The notes beneath the pieces are model-generated. The model ran no database searches and was not told the origin of the DNA. It worked only from the letters and a program-made list of their open reading frames with translations. A program made the translations under genes and the position numbers. From the NCBI GenBank assembly GCA_029983675.1, contig JASBYY010000017.1:1-52787 (forward strand): 52,787 nucleotides of DNA, in the 5' to 3' direction. The DNA is from Bacteroidales bacterium. GTDB lineage: Bacteria; Bacteroidota; Bacteroidia; Bacteroidales; F082. The first letter of the stretch is position 1, and the number at the start of each line of letters is the position of its first letter. Of this stretch, positions 34,831 to 42,681 are shown one piece after another.

Positions 34831-36672
34831 CTATCGTTGCAGTTTCCTGTAGTTTTTTCGGGCTTCGGCGGCATAAATACTTGTGGGCCAGCTGTCGATA
34901 AGCTGTTCATAGTATCGCATGGCTTGATCTTGGTTTCCCAAGGTTTGGTTGATGCTGGCCGCTTTCATAAGAGCATCGTCAGCCATGTAGCTATCGGGAT
35001 AGCGGCTGAAGATAATGGTATAGAGGCTGTCGGCGGCATCATATCGCTGCTGGTGTTCACTGATATTGGCTTGACGGAAAAGGGCGTGGGGAATACTCAC
35101 CATATTGCCGTTTGCAATGATGGAATCGAGTATTGCGGCGGCTTTGCTATCTTTACGCTGATAGAGGTGGTAGTCGGCACGTGCCAAACGTCGTAGTTCG
35201 GTTCCTGTTGTGTCGGCTTCGAGGTTGTCCTTGATGATCAGTGACAAGGTCATGGCATCGTTGGCAATGAGTTTTGAAGTGGCGGCTTTCAGGATGTGTA
35301 GCTGGCTTTCCGCCCATGAAAATTCGCCGATGAAATAACGAAGCTGGGCATTCTTGAAACGCGCCTCGTGTCCAAGTGGCTCTTCTTTCATGCTTTTGTC
35401 AACCTGGCTGTAGAGCAATGTGGCATCCCATACCTTATCCTGATAGAGTAAGATGTCTGCCAATTTGAGCTTCAACTGCGATTGTTCTGTTTTTGATTTG
35501 GATTGTTCAAGCAATGCGCTGAGTATGGATATGGCTTCATCGGGTCGGTCGAGGTGAAAGGCGAGGAGTTCGGCCTGAATCAATCCCAACTTGTTGGCAT
35601 TACTGCCGGTAACGGACCCCATGGCTTTCGTGATGCGTGCCGACAGGTTTTCGTAGGGCTTCGCCGAAAGCGTATTCCCGGCTTTGGTTTGCAGGTATTC
35701 CGCTTCGATACGCCCTGTGACAGCTTCCCCGTAAAGCGGGTTGCCATTGCCTTTGTTTTCCACATATTCGAAACCTTCTTTTGCTACATCGAATTGCATG
35801 TTATTCAAACAGATGTTGGATAGGCTGAGAATCCTTGAATCTTGGTCGCCGTTGCGTCGGTCAATGCTGATGCTTTGTGCAAGGGCAATGTCGTAGTCTT
35901 CTTCCTGAAGGGCGAACCAAACCAAAAGCTGTGCAAACAAAGTGTTGTCGGGATCGTCTTGTGCTTTTTTGAGCAGGGCGATGCGCAACTCGTCCGCAAT
36001 GCTGTGGTTGACATCATAGTACAGCATGGTCTGCAAGCGGTTCTTCGTGGCATCAAACAGATTGGGATTGGCTTCCATGTCGAGGAAAAGAAACTCAAAG
36101 GCTTTCGGGTAATCGGCCATGGTGCGATAAATGACGGCACGTTCGGCAAAGAACGGATAATGTTCGGTGTTGTTATTGGCTCCTTTTTCTAAGATGGCGA
36201 GGGCTTGGCTAAACATCGACCTTGCCACAAAAGCGTTATGGGCTGCGATGATTTGGTTGCGTTGGTCGGGAAGCTGGCTCAAAAGCGAATGGAAAGCTTT
36301 TTCGGCCTTTTTGTCTTTTCCTCCCATTGCATAGACAAAAATCAAATCGGCCTTTTCTTTCCATCGGTTCGGATGCGCATCAACGAAGCCGGAAAGTGCT
36401 TTTTCAGCTTCGCCGTATGCTTTGAGTTGGATCAGACAGTCCACATAGATGCCGAAATAATGCAGTTGTCTGTATTTGTCGTACAAGCTACGATAGGCAT
36501 CTCGCGCTTTATCGTATTCCTTGTTTTTCAGAAAATTGCCGGCAATCTGTTCGTCAAGCGAGCGCTGTTCGTTGTTTTGCTGGCGTTTCTTTGCATTCGA
36601 GAGGTTGATTTGCGCGAATGAGCAACCGGCAACGGCAAACAGCAGCAAGAGGCACAGAAATCGGCGTTTCAT
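34831..36672 (-). CDS. Tetratricopeptide-repeat protein, exported
   Basis: A 613-aa protein with an N-terminal signal (MKRRFLCLLLLFAVAGCSFA) that may be a lipoprotein signal (lipid at C17). Helical TPR-type repeats run through most of its length (for example KNKEYDKARDAYRSLYDKYR near residue 50 and QRYDAADSLYTIIFSRYPDSY near the end). Such proteins act as assembly or scaffolding factors; no specific partner is evident. It ends with SIYAAEARKNYRKLQR. The lipoprotein gene precedes it by 12 bp, so it is in the serS operon. Confidence 0.85.
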   Translation of the reverse strand: MKRRFLCLLLLFAVAGCSFAQINLSNAKKRQQNNEQRSLDEQIAGNFLKNKEYDKARDAYRSLYDKYRQLHYFGIYVDCLIQLKAYGEAEKALSGFVDAHPNRWKEKADLIFVYAMGGKDKKAEKAFHSLLSQLPDQRNQIIAAHNAFVARSMFSQALAILEKGANNNTEHYPFFAERAVIYRTMADYPKAFEFLFLDMEANPNLFDATKNRLQTMLYYDVNHSIADELRIALLKKAQDDPDNTLFAQLLVWFALQEEDYDIALAQSISIDRRNGDQDSRILSLSNICLNNMQFDVAKEGFEYVENKGNGNPLYGEAVTGRIEAEYLQTKAGNTLSAKPYENLSARITKAMGSVTGSNANKLGLIQAELLAFHLDRPDEAISILSALLEQSKSKTEQSQLKLKLADILLYQDKVWDATLLYSQVDKSMKEEPLGHEARFKNAQLRYFIGEFSWAESQLHILKAATSKLIANDAMTLSLIIKDNLEADTTGTELRRLARADYHLYQRKDSKAAAILDSIIANGNMVSIPHALFRQANISEHQQRYDAADSLYTIIFSRYPDSYMADDALMKAASINQTLGNQDQAMRYYEQLIDSWPTSIYAAEARKNYRKLQR

Positions 36673-36684
36673 GGCTCATGCTGA

Positions 36685-37212
36685 TTATTGAGGTTCCAGC
36701 ATCGCCTTTTTTCTGTTGGCGATTTCGATTTGCTGTTCGTTCAGGCGTTCCTGAAAATAGATTACGCGGTGGTGTGTTGTATCGGCCGCTTTGGTTTCGT
36801 CATCTATATAAATCTGGACAAGGGAGTCGGTGAGCATGCTATCTTTGATGTCAAGGGCAAGATTGTCGAGCTGATGGCGCGAGTAGCTGATGCTGCGTTT
36901 CATGACAGGGACAACCTCCTTAAACTGTACGATATACGAGTTGCAGAGCCGCAGGGCCTCAAAATGAGCTTCTACCGAATCGCTACTCAAAAAAGCAAGC
37001 ATGGAATCGCAGAAAAGAAAGTCGCGTTCAAGCGGTGGAAGCACCTCTTTTTCAAGCAGATCAATACTGATGGAATCCTTGTCGAGTTGCTCGTGAAGCT
37101 CGGCAATTTGTTTCATCGGACCTTGAATGCTATTGTGTCGGCAAGCGGAGAAAGCAAGCGACAGGCTGATGAACAGACCTAAAACGAACGGTGATTTACT
37201 TGATAATATCAA
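36685..37212 (-). CDS. Small lipoprotein of unknown function
   Basis: A 175-aa protein with a lipobox (LSLAFSAC, lipid at C24). The rest is helical and charged (QIAELHEQLDKDSISIDLLE) and rich in possible coiled-coil segments. No family is recognised. It overlaps the end of serS by 17 bp and leads into the TPR gene, so the three genes probably form one operon. Confidence 0.75.
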   Translation of the reverse strand: MILSSKSPFVLGLFISLSLAFSACRHNSIQGPMKQIAELHEQLDKDSISIDLLEKEVLPPLERDFLFCDSMLAFLSSDSVEAHFEALRLCNSYIVQFKEVVPVMKRSISYSRHQLDNLALDIKDSMLTDSLVQIYIDDETKAADTTHHRVIYFQERLNEQQIEIANRKKAMLEPQ

Positions 37213-38467
37213 ATCCTGTATAGTTTTGAAGTGCTTTGGGAATGTATATGCCTTCCGGTGTCTGATGGTTTTCTAGCAGTGCCGCGACAATGCGGGGCAG
37301 GGCCAAGGCACTGCCATTTAGGGTATGGACGAGTTGCATGTTGCCATTCTTGTCCTTGAAGCGAAGTTTCAGACGATTGGATTGGAAGGTTTCGAAGTTC
37401 GAGACCGAGCTGACTTCCAGCCAAAGTTTCTGGGCTGCTGACCAGACCTCGAAATCATAGGTCATGGCGGAGATGAAACTCATGTCGCCGCCGCAGAGAC
37501 GCAAAACACGGAACGGTAGTTCAAGTTTACGGAGCAATCCGGCAACATGGCTTTTCATGGCTTCTAAACGTTCGTATGAATTTTCAGGATTGGCGATTTC
37601 CACCAATTCCACCTTGTCAAATTGATGCAGACGGTTCAGTCCGCGCACATTCTTGCCGTATGAACCTGCTTCTCGGCGGAAACAGCTTGAATAGCCAGCC
37701 GTCTTGATGGGAAAGTCCGTTTCTTTGACAATGGTATCGCGAAACATGTTGGTCAAAGGCACCTCGGCAGTGGGGATGAGGTAGAATCCGTCGAGGGGAA
37801 CGGCATACATCTGTGCTTCTTTATCGGGAAGCTGTCCGGTGGCATAAGCCGAAGCCTCGTTGACCATCAAAGGAGGTTGCACCTCATTATAGCCGTCAGC
37901 CGCAGCTTCATCAAGGAAGAAATTGATGAGTGCCCGTTGCAATTTGGCTCCTTTGCCTTTGTAGAACGGGAATCCGGCACCGGTCACCTTGTTGCCAAGG
38001 TCAAAATCGGCAAGGTCGTATTTGGTGAGCAGCTCCCAGTGCGGTAGTGCGCTCTTCGGCATCTCGTGGATGTCGCCTTCCTGATGCACGTTCAGGTTGT
38101 CGGCGGCAGAGGTGCCTCGCGGTACCAAAAGGTTTGGAGTATTGGGAATCTCGACAAGTTTTGTCTGGATTTCATTTTTGATGGATTCCAGTCGGTCGGA
38201 TAGTGTCTTGACGGTTTCCTTGAGCACATTGTTCGTTTCTTTCAACGTGTTGGCCTCCGAAGCCTTGCCCTGCTTGTACATCTCGCCGATGGTGCGGGCG
38301 TTGCTGTTGATGGTGGCCAGCGTTTCATCGTTTTCCAACTGCGTGGCACGACGCTCGTCGTCAAGGCGTAGAATCTCGTCGATTAATTCCGTTTTTGTGA
38401 AGTTCTTGATAGAAAGGCGTTCGATCACCTCTTCCTTGTGTTCTCTGATGTATGATACTACTAACAT
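37196..38467 (-). CDS. serS: Seryl-tRNA synthetase
   Basis: A 423-aa class II synthetase that charges tRNA-Ser. The N-terminal coiled-coil arm (about 30-110) binds the tRNA long arm. Motif 2 is SSCFRREAGSYGKNVRGLNR and motif 3 is LNGSALALPRIVAALLENHQ. The start is ATG 38467 (MLVVSYIREHKEEV); the upstream in-frame ATG at 38488 overlaps the promoter box. Length and motifs are normal. Confidence 0.97.
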   Translation of the reverse strand: MLVVSYIREHKEEVIERLSIKNFTKTELIDEILRLDDERRATQLENDETLATINSNARTIGEMYKQGKASEANTLKETNNVLKETVKTLSDRLESIKNEIQTKLVEIPNTPNLLVPRGTSAADNLNVHQEGDIHEMPKSALPHWELLTKYDLADFDLGNKVTGAGFPFYKGKGAKLQRALINFFLDEAAADGYNEVQPPLMVNEASAYATGQLPDKEAQMYAVPLDGFYLIPTAEVPLTNMFRDTIVKETDFPIKTAGYSSCFRREAGSYGKNVRGLNRLHQFDKVELVEIANPENSYERLEAMKSHVAGLLRKLELPFRVLRLCGGDMSFISAMTYDFEVWSAAQKLWLEVSSVSNFETFQSNRLKLRFKDKNGNMQLVHTLNGSALALPRIVAALLENHQTPEGIYIPKALQNYTGFDIIK

Positions 38468-38485
38468 CGTTCTGAAAAATTTGTG

Positions 38486-38493
38486 CAAAGATA
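38486..38493 (-). promoter_or_regulatory. Candidate -7 box of the serS operon
   Basis: TATCTTTG on the minus strand lies 18 bp upstream of the ATG at 38467. It probably drives serS, the lipoprotein and the TPR gene. Confidence 0.6.
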
Positions 38494-38573
38494 GCTTTTT
38501 TTACGCTTTTGTACGGAAAAAACAGATTTTTTCGCGTTTTGCAACAGGGATGTGGCGAATGCTTTGCTACAAA

Positions 38574-38604
38574 CAAAAAAACCGACTACCGGGGAGATAG
38601 TCGG
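38574..38604 (-). terminator. Terminator of the rplU-rpmA operon
   Basis: On the minus strand, CCGACTA (38604-38598) pairs with TAGTCGG (38588-38582) around a 9-nt C-rich loop, followed by a T-run (38581-38574). It lies 31 bp after the rpmA stop. Confidence 0.8.
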
Positions 38605-38634
38605 AACAAAAATATGTAATGTAATGAATAAAAT

Positions 38635-38907
38635 TCAATTGACGATTTCGCCTTCAACGGGAAGGATGGAAACGAATGACTTGTTGTCTTTCTTCTTTAC
38701 AAATTCCACGATGCCATCACACTTTGCATAAAGCGTGTGGTCTTTCCCCATTCCGACGTTTTTGCCAGGATAGTGTTTCGTGCCGCGTTGACGCACGATG
38801 ATGTTGCCGGCTATTGCAGCCTGACCACCGAAAAGTTTAACTCCAAGTCGTTTACTGGCTGACTCACGGCCGTTCTCGGAACTACCAACTCCTTTTTTGT
38901 GTGCCAT
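38635..38907 (-). CDS. rpmA: 50S ribosomal protein L27
   Basis: A 90-aa ribosomal protein at the peptidyl transferase centre. It begins MAHKKGVGSSENGRESASKR, the standard bacterial N-terminus without a cleaved leader, and continues RLGVKLFGGQ and IIVRQRGTKHYPGKNVGMG. It lies 22 bp downstream of rplU. Confidence 0.98.
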   Translation of the reverse strand: MAHKKGVGSSENGRESASKRLGVKLFGGQAAIAGNIIVRQRGTKHYPGKNVGMGKDHTLYAKCDGIVEFVKKKDNKSFVSILPVEGEIVN

Positions 38908-38929
38908 ATCTTATTCTTTTTTCGGGTTT

Positions 38930-39241
38930 TTACTCTGTAATACTGTCAATGAGAACCTTGCTCAGGTACTGACGGTGACCGTTCAAGGTCTGGTATCCTT
39001 TTCTTCTCTTCTTCTTGAAGACGATGACTTTTTTGCCTTTGCAGTGCTCTTTAATAGTGGCTTTGACATTTGCACCGGCAACGGTCGGAGTACCCACCTT
39101 GGTATTGCCGCCATTCTCAATCAATAAGACTTTGTCGAAAGAGATCTTGCTGCCTTCTTCGCCTTCTAATCTGTTGACAAACAACTCCTGACCTTGCATC
39201 ACTTTGAATTGCTGTCCTGCTATTTCTACTATTGCGTACAT
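38930..39241 (-). CDS. rplU: 50S ribosomal protein L21
   Basis: A 103-aa ribosomal protein. MYAIVEIAGQQFKVMQGQEL and the C-terminal KKRRKGYQTLNGHRQYLSKV are family hallmarks. It forms the usual rplU-rpmA operon, starting from the promoter at 39298-39305 and ending at the terminator at 38574-38604. Confidence 0.98.
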   Translation of the reverse strand: MYAIVEIAGQQFKVMQGQELFVNRLEGEEGSKISFDKVLLIENGGNTKVGTPTVAGANVKATIKEHCKGKKVIVFKKKRRKGYQTLNGHRQYLSKVLIDSITE

Positions 39242-39297
39242 ACTTCGATACCTTATTATGTTGTAGATTAATTGTTCTTTCCGTTTTTTTCGGACTG

Positions 39298-39305
39298 CAA
39301 AAATA
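39298..39305 (-). promoter_or_regulatory. Candidate -7 box of rplU-rpmA
   Basis: TATTTTTG on the minus strand, with TTG (39326-39324) 18 bp upstream. The leader to the ATG at 39241 is about 50 nt. Confidence 0.6.
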
Positions 39306-39585
39306 CAACTTTTTTCTATATCACAAGCCTTTGCCTGACTTTTTGTGGATTATTTTTTTTATGATGGCTTCAACCCTCTCTCTAAATGGTGCTTAGGACT
39401 GCATTTGTGTCTTGTTACATATAACCGTTGTTGTGCAATTTATTTATGTGAAAATGGTTTGTCATCGACTTTTCCGCATGGAGGACCTTTTCTGGCCCCA
39501 ATTTCCTCAAAGTCAATAGGGCTTTCTTTCTTCTGTTTTCACTGAAACAAAAACCAATCTGATTCAATGGTTGTCGAAAATTGCT
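39306..39585. other. Intergenic region between divergent rplU and the ECF sigma gene
   Basis: It holds the rplU promoter upstream element and leads to the sigma gene promoter. Short open frames are present on both strands but none resembles a gene. No RNA gene or repeat is recognised. Confidence 0.5.
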
Positions 39586-39593
39586 TATTTTTG
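39586..39593 (+). promoter_or_regulatory. Candidate -7 box of the ECF sigma gene
   Basis: TATTTTTG lies 28 bp before the ATG at 39622. This is the housekeeping-type box, so the sigma factor is probably made constitutively and held by its anti-sigma factor. Confidence 0.55.
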
Positions 39594-39621
39594 CGCGTTT
39601 TAATTGGAAACCGCATCGTAA

Positions 39622-40164
39622 ATGGAAAGACAGGAGCAAAAGGCACTGGTTGAGGGTTTGCAGGCAGGCGACCGCGATGCTTTCAACAGCATTTTCAGAG
39701 CCTATTATGATTCCTTGGTGAATCATTGCGTTCGGTTTGTGGTTGATGCCGATGCGGCAAGTGATATTGTACAATCGTTCTTTGTGAAGCTTTGGATGAT
39801 GCGAGATCGTTTGGATATCAGGCAGTCACTTGACTCATACTGTTTTCGGGCAGTGCGAAACATGTCGATCACCTATATTAATAAAGAACGCGTTCGTCCG
39901 GAAACGAGCGGACAAGTGCTGGATGAAGAACCCGATGCGGCGGATCCGTCCTCCAATCTTTATGTCGATGATCTTGAAGCGGCTTATCAACGCATCATAG
40001 CAGAGATGCCTGAAAAAAGACGGCAGGTCTTTATGATGAGTCGTTTTGACGGTCTCCGAAATGCGGAAATCGGTACACGGCTCGACTTGTCGGTGAAAAC
40101 CGTCGAAGCGCATGTTACTGCGGCGTTGAAACAACTTCGTGAAGGTTTGAAAGCGTATTTGTAA
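39622..40164 (+). CDS. ECF-family RNA polymerase sigma factor
   Basis: A 180-aa sigma-70 factor of the extracytoplasmic-function group. Region 2 runs from DRDAFNSIFRAYYDSL to YCFRAVRNMSITYINKER (about 18-90) and contains the DIVQSFFVKLW core-binding motif. Region 4 (about 120-178) has LPEKRR-type MPEKRRQVFMMSRFDGLRN and a helix-turn-helix IGTRLDLSVKTVEAHVTAAL. The Bacteroidetes-style neighbour is a FecR anti-sigma gene 104 bp downstream. It probably directs transcription of the locus 41386-49163. Confidence 0.93.
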   Translation: MERQEQKALVEGLQAGDRDAFNSIFRAYYDSLVNHCVRFVVDADAASDIVQSFFVKLWMMRDRLDIRQSLDSYCFRAVRNMSITYINKERVRPETSGQVLDEEPDAADPSSNLYVDDLEAAYQRIIAEMPEKRRQVFMMSRFDGLRNAEIGTRLDLSVKTVEAHVTAALKQLREGLKAYL

Positions 40165-40268
40165 CCGTTTTTTATGCCGAAGTGAACGAGAAATGAAAAA
40201 AATCTGTCGGGACTAAGGGTAAAGCAGCGGTTTTAAGTCATACTAATACAAAAGCAGATAATAGTCAG

Positions 40269-41276
40269 ATGAATATGACAACTGGAAAATATGATGAACT
40301 GATAATGAGCTTCTTACGGGGCGATTGCTCCGAAGAGGAGGCTCGTTTTATTTCAGTGTCAGTAGCGGAATCATCTGATAATCAGGCATATTTTGATGCC
40401 ATTAAACGTGTGTGGGAATTGACAGACTTCCCGCAACTCAAGGTTGATGTTGAAGCAGCCTTACAGCTTGTCAATGAACAGATTGACAGTATGGAACAAA
40501 ATGTCAGTCAGCCAATTCGGGTGTCGTGGTTCAGACGCAATGTGAAGCGTGTCTCGGCTGTTGCAGCCGTGTTGGTGATGGCGGTTACAGTGGGCCTTCT
40601 TTTGCGCAAACCTGCCGCTCCACCCATGCTGTCGCTGTCCTCCTCCGATTGGAAATCGGATCAGCCTTTTGTGCTGCCCGACGGATCTTCTGTGATGTTT
40701 GAAGGAGACTCGAAAGTCACTTATCCGGAAACTTTTGACGGCGAGTCACGTGCAATTGCTTTTGATGGAGTCGCAGTGTTCGACATCATAAAGAATCCTG
40801 CGAAGCCGTTCGTCATCCAATGCGGAAGTATGGATGTGGAGGTGCTAGGTACCCGTTTCCGTCTTGATGCGACAAAAGGCAATGACAAATATGTGCTTGA
40901 CTTGTTCGAAGGTCATGTGGTGATGACGGCAAACAACACTGGAAAATCTTCGGATATGATACGGGTGATGCCCGGTGAAAGAGGTGTGTGTTTCGTCAAT
41001 ACCAACGGATTGAAACGCTATACGGCTTTGGACCTGATGAAGGAGAAAGCGTTGAACGACCATGTCCTCGATTTCAACGATGCCGATTTGAAAACCATTG
41101 TCAATTCAATAGCGTTCATCTATGACATTCAAATCGACTTGGCAGAGAGATGCCAGGATTATCGCCTCACAGCCCGCTTTTCCGACGAAACCGTACAGCA
41201 TGTGCTTGAAACCATAGCTGCCGTGTACAATTTGGAACTTGTGGCCTTGGATTCCACACATTTCGCCATCCGATAA
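40269..41276 (+). CDS. FecR-family anti-sigma factor
   Basis: A 335-aa inner-membrane protein that holds the ECF sigma factor inactive and receives a signal from an STN-domain outer-membrane protein. It has an N-terminal cytoplasmic sigma-binding region (about 1-85), one transmembrane helix (about 95-112), a periplasmic FecR domain (about 140-240: FVLPDGSSVMFEGDSKVTYP, VEVLGTRFRL) and a C-terminal DUF4974-type domain (about 265-335: DVNDADLK-like DFNDADLKTIVNSIAFIY, RLTARFSDETVQHVLETIA). The start is ATG 40269 or 40275. Confidence 0.93.
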   Translation: MNMTTGKYDELIMSFLRGDCSEEEARFISVSVAESSDNQAYFDAIKRVWELTDFPQLKVDVEAALQLVNEQIDSMEQNVSQPIRVSWFRRNVKRVSAVAAVLVMAVTVGLLLRKPAAPPMLSLSSSDWKSDQPFVLPDGSSVMFEGDSKVTYPETFDGESRAIAFDGVAVFDIIKNPAKPFVIQCGSMDVEVLGTRFRLDATKGNDKYVLDLFEGHVVMTANNTGKSSDMIRVMPGERGVCFVNTNGLKRYTALDLMKEKALNDHVLDFNDADLKTIVNSIAFIYDIQIDLAERCQDYRLTARFSDETVQHVLETIAAVYNLELVALDSTHFAIR

Positions 41277-41385
41277 CGATTTCTCCGATTTTTATTCTAC
41301 AAGATGTTTTTTTTGCTTGTAAATTAGCATTCGCTTTGCTATTTCTTCGTATATTAGCAGCCTAAATGCTTACAAAAGGCACAAT
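41277..41385 (+). promoter_or_regulatory. Leader of the STN-barrel/T9SS operon, possible ECF promoter region
   Basis: No TAnnTTTG box is visible. The region has TTAGCA twice, 30 bp apart (41324-41329 and 41354-41359), and an imperfect inverted repeat TTGTAA(ATT)AGCAT/ATGCTTACAA spanning about 41317-41375. These could form an ECF-type promoter or operator. This is inference from pattern only. Confidence 0.35.
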
Positions 41386-42678
41386 ATGAAGGCCAATAAC
41401 AAGAAAGAAACAAATGATAATCAGAATAATATCTTTGCAGTAGTTGCAACACGCTTTGTTTTGTGCGGCATTTTGCTGCTTTGTATCCCTGTGCTTCTTT
41501 TGTCACAAACTGAAGAAAGAATTTCTTTTTCGGTGCGCGATTGTTCGCTGGATATTGTTATGGAGAAACTGTTTAAGGAGCATCAAGTGAATGTGGCATT
41601 CAGCAAATCAGAGCTTTCTGAAACTAATGTCATGAACTATTCTGCCAGTAACAAGCTTGTAAGCCAAGTGATTGCGGATTTGCTGAAAGGATCTGGATTT
41701 GTGTATAAAAAAATTGGCAGCCAATATGTGATAATAAAAGGGGAAAGCCAACCAGTTCCGCCTCGTGTTGAACGCGAAAAGGAGGAGACTGTGACACAAC
41801 CTGATACCATCGTGGTTGTCGATACCATCTATCAGATTCAGAAAGTGCTTCAGCATGATACCATTGTGAAATATGAAACGGTATTAAAGCACGACACCAT
41901 GTATATCGTCAAGCGTTTCTGGAATCAGAACAGACGCTTCAAGGCGAATGGTTGGTTTCTCGCGCTTTCAGCAGCGGGTGGGAACGGCTATTTTACGACG
42001 AAATCAAGTGCCCCTGCCTACCGCGAGCTATACGAGTTGCATGATAGCGCAGTCAATTTGAAACCATTTTCAAACCTTGAATTGTCTGCTGGTGGCGGAC
42101 ATCGGCAAGGACGGTTTACTTTTGGTGCTTCTCTATCTTACCGCTCACAACGTTATCGTTTTATGCTCGACAGAGAGATACGCCATGGCGGATATTTTCT
42201 GAATGACACCACCGAGGTGTTTTATGTGGTGAATGGTGCCTCTTTTGATACCGTATTCTATTATGTGATTGACTCGACTTATCAGCCCGAAGAACGTATT
42301 TTATATGAGTATCGCGATATGAATCGAATGCAGTATATGGGACTGAATGTTTATATGGCTTTCGATGTCATAGAAAAGACATATTGGCGTATGTATGTGA
42401 AAGCGGGTGTTTCTGCTGAGTTTCTATTGTCGGCATCGGGGAGCGTGTTTGCTACCGAAGCACCTTTCCATGTCCGAACCCTGAACCGTGAAATGGCGTT
42501 GTTTAAAGCATCGTCTTTTGTCGGAATAGGAGCGGGAATCAAGATTTACAAGCGGTTTGAGGTCCTTCCCGAGGTGAGCCTGCATTATTATTTCGGTTCC
42601 TTATACCGACATAAATATCCTGTCGATTTGCGACAGTTTCTTTGGAATGCACGAGTGGGTTTGAACTATTACTTTTAG
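41386..42678 (+). CDS. STN domain fused to a small predicted outer-membrane beta-barrel
   Basis: A 430-aa protein. A hydrophobic export segment (about 22-41) is followed by an STN (secretin/TonB N-terminal) domain at about 45-115 (ISFSVRDCSLDIVMEKLFKE, SQYVIIKG), the domain that contacts FecR proteins. A linker (about 120-180) has DTI/HDT repeats (QPDTIVVVDTIYQ, QHDTIVKYE, KHDTMYIVK). The last 245 residues have alternating hydrophobic strands and end in aromatic residues (VGLNYYF), as in small outer-membrane barrels. No TonB box or plug is visible. It could pass a surface signal to the FecR protein at 40269-41276. Confidence 0.75.
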   Translation: MKANNKKETNDNQNNIFAVVATRFVLCGILLLCIPVLLLSQTEERISFSVRDCSLDIVMEKLFKEHQVNVAFSKSELSETNVMNYSASNKLVSQVIADLLKGSGFVYKKIGSQYVIIKGESQPVPPRVEREKEETVTQPDTIVVVDTIYQIQKVLQHDTIVKYETVLKHDTMYIVKRFWNQNRRFKANGWFLALSAAGGNGYFTTKSSAPAYRELYELHDSAVNLKPFSNLELSAGGGHRQGRFTFGASLSYRSQRYRFMLDREIRHGGYFLNDTTEVFYVVNGASFDTVFYYVIDSTYQPEERILYEYRDMNRMQYMGLNVYMAFDVIEKTYWRMYVKAGVSAEFLLSASGSVFATEAPFHVRTLNREMALFKASSFVGIGAGIKIYKRFEVLPEVSLHYYFGSLYRHKYPVDLRQFLWNARVGLNYYF

Positions 42679-42681
42679 GCT

